A DNA stretch of 64,000 nt. Origin: Pyxicephalus adspersus (Eukaryota > Chordata > Amphibia > Anura > Pyxicephalidae). Shown in pieces: positions 58,890 to 64,000 of the stretch. Position numbers and translations under genes: made by a program. Where the stretch lies: contig NC_092868.1 in NCBI RefSeq assembly GCF_032062135.1, positions 48,837,163-48,901,162 of the forward strand. The letters are read 5' to 3'. The notes under the pieces were generated by a model, which saw only the letters and a list, made by a program, of their open reading frames with translations, did no database searches and had not been told where the DNA came from. How positions within the stretch are numbered: the first letter of the stretch is position 1; each line of letters begins with the position of its first letter.

Positions 58890-61171
58890 TTTTAAAAAAT
58901 AACACAGTTGTATGTGTTTATTCACTTCAAACAGTCTGATATGGAACGCGTGGTTCATTGGATAGTGTTTAAAGGTGTCCTGAAATCAGTGGTCCCTGGT
59001 ACCAAAAAAAGCCCCGAAATCAGTGGAAGGAATGGATTTTCCATTTCTATGTCTAAAAAAAAGCAAAACCCACATGAAACAGCTTGAATGCACATAGTCA
59101 ACTGCAGGTTAAATGAACCTGTCAATAAGATCTGAATCAATGTCAAAGCACAGAATCAATACTTTTGAAATATCTATTATTTACACTGGTCATGCACATA
59201 GCAACCCGTGTATTGCCACCATAAAGAGTACACCACTGCAAAACACCCAATTTAAAAATTCACTCACTGATTCCCAATCAAATACAAATGCTTCACAACC
59301 TATTGTCAGAAGAAAAACAAATGTTTGTGTACCCTGACCTTTCTGTATTATTAGATTGAACTGGTATGCTGCCCAGGGTGCTCAGTCTTAAAAACATTAA
59401 ACCCGACCCATTATCAATCAAAATAAAGTTCTGTTAGCAGGCCTGCTGGGACTTATGAAGAGCTAAATCACTTACTTTTTTCTGATGAAAATGCTGTTCC
59501 CTCTAGTACTGCTCACATGACTTGGCCTAGGTCTTTGTTCATCTGCCCTCTACTAAGATGAAGAAGGTGAAGAAGATGAAGGTCACATGATCAGTTTTTT
59601 AGGCATTAGTTTACCTGGGCAAAACTGAAAACCAGAAAAGCAGTTATGTATTTGCGTTCTTTTATTCCTTATTAATTTATTTGTCCCTTTAGGATTGGTA
59701 CCAAAGGTTTAGGAAAAACCTAAACCACTAACAATTTCCTGATTAATATTTTTCCCCAGAGTTGCTTAAAATATAATTACACTGATGATAGAGAAAGGAA
59801 AACTTGTAATTCGAGGTAAAGATGTACAAACAGAAGAAGAGTAGAATGTTTTTTTATGGAAAACTAGCATTAAAACCTTTAAAATCCTTTATTATATACC
59901 AAAGTAAAGAGAGAATTGTACATAATATACACACAACATTAAATATCAGAAGACATGTGATTCCCCGCAGGGGATTGTCCTCAACATAATTATACAAAGT
60001 CAGGGCTCCTTACAAATCATTGGAGACCCCTATGGCCAAACCTTATACTGTTATTGAGATGTTCAATATATGGATTATAGTCTCAGTCCCGACGCATTTG
60101 GCCCCAGTGGGCTTCCTCAGGGGATGTGAGACTAAGTACATTGTGAAAGTGAAGATCAGTTAAGGTCAAGTGGTATATCTCTTAATGGTGCAAGGTAGGT
60201 ATTCCAGTGATAAAAGATGTTATGGATGCCAGTGAGGTAAGAAGTATAGAGAAATTCTCATTTGGACTTGGAATGTTCAAAGGTTGTCTTTCATTTAAGT
60301 GTAAAACACTACATGGTCACCTTGACAGATTGATGTACTTTGGTATAAAACACTATGATTATATGGAAATTATGTAGTTTCCAAGTATTCCTTGGCTATT
60401 GTGTAGTATTAGGATAACAGTATAATCCTTTCTTGATACACGGGTTCTATAAATAAATATTATAAATCTGGTGGTTATTTGAAGGGTGATTATCAGTAGA
60501 ATTGATTGTTATGACACTGAAAAAGCGTGTAAAGGCAAAGTGGACCATATATATGGATCAAAAGCATTCTCCAATGTAGATGAATGCAGTATGTTGCAGA
60601 AGCATGTTGGGACAGAACAACAAGTTAAGAAATAGTCTACTGATGTAGTATGTTGTGGGTATAGTAGTAAGGGCAGACTGGTGGCCGGCATCCAGACCAT
60701 CATGTCTCGTTTTTCTCTTTAAAGATGTACAAAGCAATTCCTCAGTATGGGAGTATGAGGCACAGCCATGACCTTCATCACACAATGAAGAACAGTTTAG
60801 ACATAGTGCTGAGTCTGCTGCAGGCGTCCGCCAGCTCCGGAGGACAGGGCCAAGAGGTTGTCTATTGTAATATTAGGGAACAAGTTTTGGCCACCAGCTC
60901 CGGGATCACTTACCAAGGAATATTAGTGCAGACTTCATTTAGCATAACAAATATGCTGCAATAGGAAGCTGGATGTATCAGTGTGCCCGCCAACAATATA
61001 TTCAGTCTGGAGTTTAACCCCTTTAAAACTAGCTGGGGTATCCATCTTAGTGAAAGTTATGTATAACATATCAAAACAAAATCTAGTTAGACACCTGCCT
61101 CTCCATAGCTGAAATTGTATGTTTTTGAAACGCTCATTATAGTTAAAGTGTAAAAGTCACCAAAAGGCCTA
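58890..61171. other. No gene recognised downstream of the Ig-domain gene
   Basis: No second copy of the Ig-domain gene is visible. Only the fragment at 60075-60135 is recognised as repeat. A 79-codon frame near 60725 has no known motif. Confidence 0.5.
60075..60135. repeat. Repeat fragment ('CCCGACGCATTTGGCCC')
   Basis: 'CCCGACGCATTTGGCCCC' followed by 'GGGCTTCCTCAGGGG' resembles the 'GACGCGTTTCG...CTTC.TCAGGG' motif repeated in many amphibian genomes. The element it belongs to is not identified. Confidence 0.45.
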
Positions 61172-61456
61172 AGGTTACGTACACACATCAGATGATTCTT
61201 ATCTGATTATCACTTCAGGGTTAGTACTGGACAAGAATCTGAAGTGTGTACAGCAACTGTCTGGCGTCGTTCATGGATCTGTCCTGGTGGATCACGAATG
61301 ACAAACGACCGCAATGCAAGTGAAGGGGAGAGATCACAGCGGGGTGCCACTCCATCGTTCTCCCCCTCCCTTGTCCTGCATCTTTCAGTCTTTTTGTTGG
61401 GAAGGATCGTCAAAGATCCTTTCCAACGACAAAAATCTACCGTGTGTACATCGCCT
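61172..61456 (+). repeat. Family B repeat
   Basis: Runs from 'AAGGTTACGTACACACATC' to 'CCGTGTGTACATCGCCTTA', with the usual 'AAGTGAAGGGGAGAGATCAC' core. Confidence 0.85.
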
Positions 61457-64000
61457 TACAGTAAATTTTGCGTATTGTCCCATTTATTTCTGCCATCTAC
61501 AAACACTTATTCACGGCTAAAGAATCAATAGATAGACAACTACATATCTTTTACAATAACTAAATGATATTAGTCTGTGTCCAAATATATCTGGTTGTAA
61601 AGTAAATACAACACAATGTGGGAGGAAGGGATTATAGTACCCACCTGACTCATGTCTACTTTAAATGGGACCATGACAGCTTTATTACCTATTAGTGATG
61701 CCTAAGAAGCAGGAGGAAGTAGAGCTGAGATTGACTTCTACAGGAAACATTCTTCTGCTGTTTATATCTCTGAAAAACATAAATCGAATCAATAAAGTCA
61801 GATCTAGAAACAGATTCATTTATAAACAAATTTCAACTTATTGGACAAAGAAGCAGCAAAAGCAGACTGATTCCTATTTTCTAAACAGTGGGATACTTAC
61901 ATGTGCGTGCAACAACCCTGCTTGGCCCCTAACGCTACCCCTGCTTCATTCGGAGTGCCAAACTGTTTTACATCTTGCAGTTCAGCTTCAAATAAATGTT
62001 GCACAATAAACCCACAAAATAAAAATACACTCTTTACAAATACACAATCCATCTCCTTAACTGTTCAGTTAACCAAAATGTTGTCAGCCATTGAGGAAAT
62101 AGCTGATCTTTACAGTTTTAGGCTCCAACATAAACCTTACAGTTTCATAAAAGTCAGTGATTTCTGTGACTTGGCGGCTTACAGCCCATGGAGAAACCTA
62201 TTACGCTGCAAATATCATTGTTTCAAGGTTATGTCCTGTGAATGAAATATGAATCATTGTCACAGACTGGCAAGAGGGGGGTGATTGACAAACTTTTTTC
62301 TGAAACATTTTAGAAGACCTTGACTCTAATGACCTTGGAGTGCGAAAAACAAATACAGTGATGAATAGATCAAGAGGTATATTGCAATCTCAGTGGTCTG
62401 ACTGCCAGATCAGTGGTCCTGTAACTAGGACTCGTCCCGATAGTTTTAGACCTCCAAGACAGTTCCTTGCTTTTGTGGGCAGCAAAGTTGGTGACATTTC
62501 AAAGCTGAATGGCAGCAGGCGGAGCCATGTGCTGGCTGAAACTAAGTTCCCAAGGGGGTTCACAAAAGTTGAGACTCCATATGCAGGTTGGAACAAAGGC
62601 TAAGTACACACATTCAAAAATGGTCACTGGAAAGGATCGTTAAAGATCACTGTACATACTACGCCGTTCTGCTCTATGGAGAGGGGAGGGGGAGAACGAT
62701 AAAGCGGCACCCCGCTGCGCTCTCTCCCCTTCACTTCTATTACAATCGTTCGTTATTCGTGGATGCGCCAGGACAAATCCATGAATGATGTCAGACGAGC
62801 ACTGTACACAAGCCAGATTCTTTGCCAATACTAGCCCTGCAACCAATTCCCCCCTCCACTACCACTAAAGGCTCTCCTTAAAATATACATGCATATTACA
62901 AACTGTTGCTAGACATCTTTTCCTCTTCCTCTTTGGTAGGGATCATAGGCTGCCCTTGACCTTACACTAAAGGACAATGTCATATGATAGTGCCATTCCA
63001 TGAAGTAGTATGCTGAGCTCAAGCTGACATGAGATGAACCCCTAATGGGTGTGTCCATGACACCCTGAGCTCAGAAGAAGAGGGGTAAATGATCCTGGAC
63101 GTCATTCAACATGGAGAACTGCTGCCCTCTGGTTGTGTAACTAAATTACTGCATGGAGAAGGGAGCAGTTCTAAACTGAAGATGAATATTGCTGCAAAAG
63201 CTGATCATTATACTCTTATTTTGAGGCAATGAACTGGCACGATAATGTGGATTTTTTCATTTTACACTGACCTTGCATGACTCCAAGTCAAAAACAACTA
63301 TCATTATCAAAAGGGGAAAACCAATAACAATTTTTTATTGTTTCTCTCAATATAGATTCTCTTAAAAAAAAAACCTTTACACATTTTAAATACCAACGCT
63401 CTGGTACTCAATGGGTACAAAAGTTTAAGGCTTGTGTTATTTTCTATAATGATCGTCATTAGTAGGCAGTAGGCAGTATGGCAGTAATCAATACCATTTC
63501 AGGACCCCTATCCAGAGGAGTCCACTGCTGTCCACTGAATCCTACATCCATATCTACTTCTAAAGCCCCCTGAACAATTACAACTGCTGTGCTTCAATCC
63601 ACAATACTGGAGAGCTGCTCTGTAGTGGAGGGGTTGTTGCAATAATAAGATCTGGACTGCTGCTGTCAGAGTGCAGTGATCCAGTACTCAATCATGCTGC
63701 TATCCATTAGCTTGGAACATTATTACTGAACAAAAATTGTTCTTTCTGCAAACTTTATAGAAACCCTAAAAGGGAAACCTAACATTGGGATTTAGGGCCC
63801 AGCCCACTGGGCAGAGGGGATCTGGGGTTTTTTATTTGGCAGCAGAGTTGTTCAGGGTATGGCTAGCAAACATGGTCATGTGATCTGCAATGCTCATTCC
63901 TAAGGGATGCATGCAGGGGTGGTATGGAAACTCCGGTCATGGTAATGCAGTGGCAGTGAGTTCTGGGTGCTGAAACACTTTTTGAGCACACTTTCCTTAG
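61457..64000. other. No gene recognised; spacer to window end
   Basis: Between and after the two family B copies the sequence looks unique. 62040-62350 might be conserved noncoding sequence, but this is unproven. Confidence 0.45.
62597..62848 (-). repeat. Family B repeat, minus, right end lost
   Basis: Runs from 'AGGCTAAGTACACACATTC' through 'CTCTCCCCTTCACTTCTATT' to 'CAAGCCAGATTCTTTGCC'. The short terminal part is missing or diverged. Confidence 0.75.

Noticed and set aside
1..64000. CRISPR array, bacterial operon or phage-like system
   Set aside because: Spliced gene structure, vertebrate transposons, microsatellites and low coding density exclude a prokaryotic window. No regularly spaced identical repeats exist.

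Overview
The window looks like nuclear DNA from a frog, probably of the ranoid ('true frog') group. The evidence is its dispersed-repeat content: an abundant foldback repeat running from 'GATTTATTAAAGCTCTCC' to its complement, a 'GTACACACGTCAGATGATTC' repeat, a tRNA-derived SINE whose tail ends in 'GTATTTATATAG'/(TTA)n, and decayed LINE-1, Tc1/mariner and hAT copies. Species cannot be fixed from sequence alone. The DNA is mostly AT-rich and gene-poor, and a 112-base run of N at 58520-58631 marks an assembly gap.

Layout. From 1 to about 54000 I find no convincing cellular gene. The region is apparently unique AT-rich spacer with many transposable-element remnants. Several of these have precise boundaries: hAT-type elements with 8-bp target duplications (9334-9682, 11199-11692, 24353-24927, 42219-42501), an 800-bp solo LTR with a 5-bp duplication (15239-16038), a TTAA-flanked element (45388-45751), a dead Tc1-like transposase (48840-49480) and a second Tc1-like fragment (51020-51180). 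At 54005-56745 lies a dead LINE-1 ORF2, still showing the YADD reverse-transcriptase motif and interrupted by a 365-bp terminal-inverted-repeat element.

Directly downstream is the only gene I can support. It is a compact two-exon gene (57412-58082 joined to 58195-58288) for a 254-residue type I membrane protein: signal peptide, one V-set immunoglobulin domain of CTX/JAML/MPZ-like type, Ser/Thr-rich stalk, one transmembrane helix and a short cytoplasmic tail. It has a TATA box, repeated CCAAT boxes, no upstream ATG, a 112-bp intron with good splice sites and two poly(A) signals. Its V domain lacks the usual F-strand cysteine and carries one at the start of strand E instead. Both flanks are duplicated: the promoter-proximal region as two ~185-bp tandem copies, and the 3' untranslated region as two copies that each keep two perfect hairpins and an AATAAA. 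This locus is the best candidate for something undescribed.

From 59000 to 64000 the sequence returns to repeat-bearing spacer with no recognised gene.
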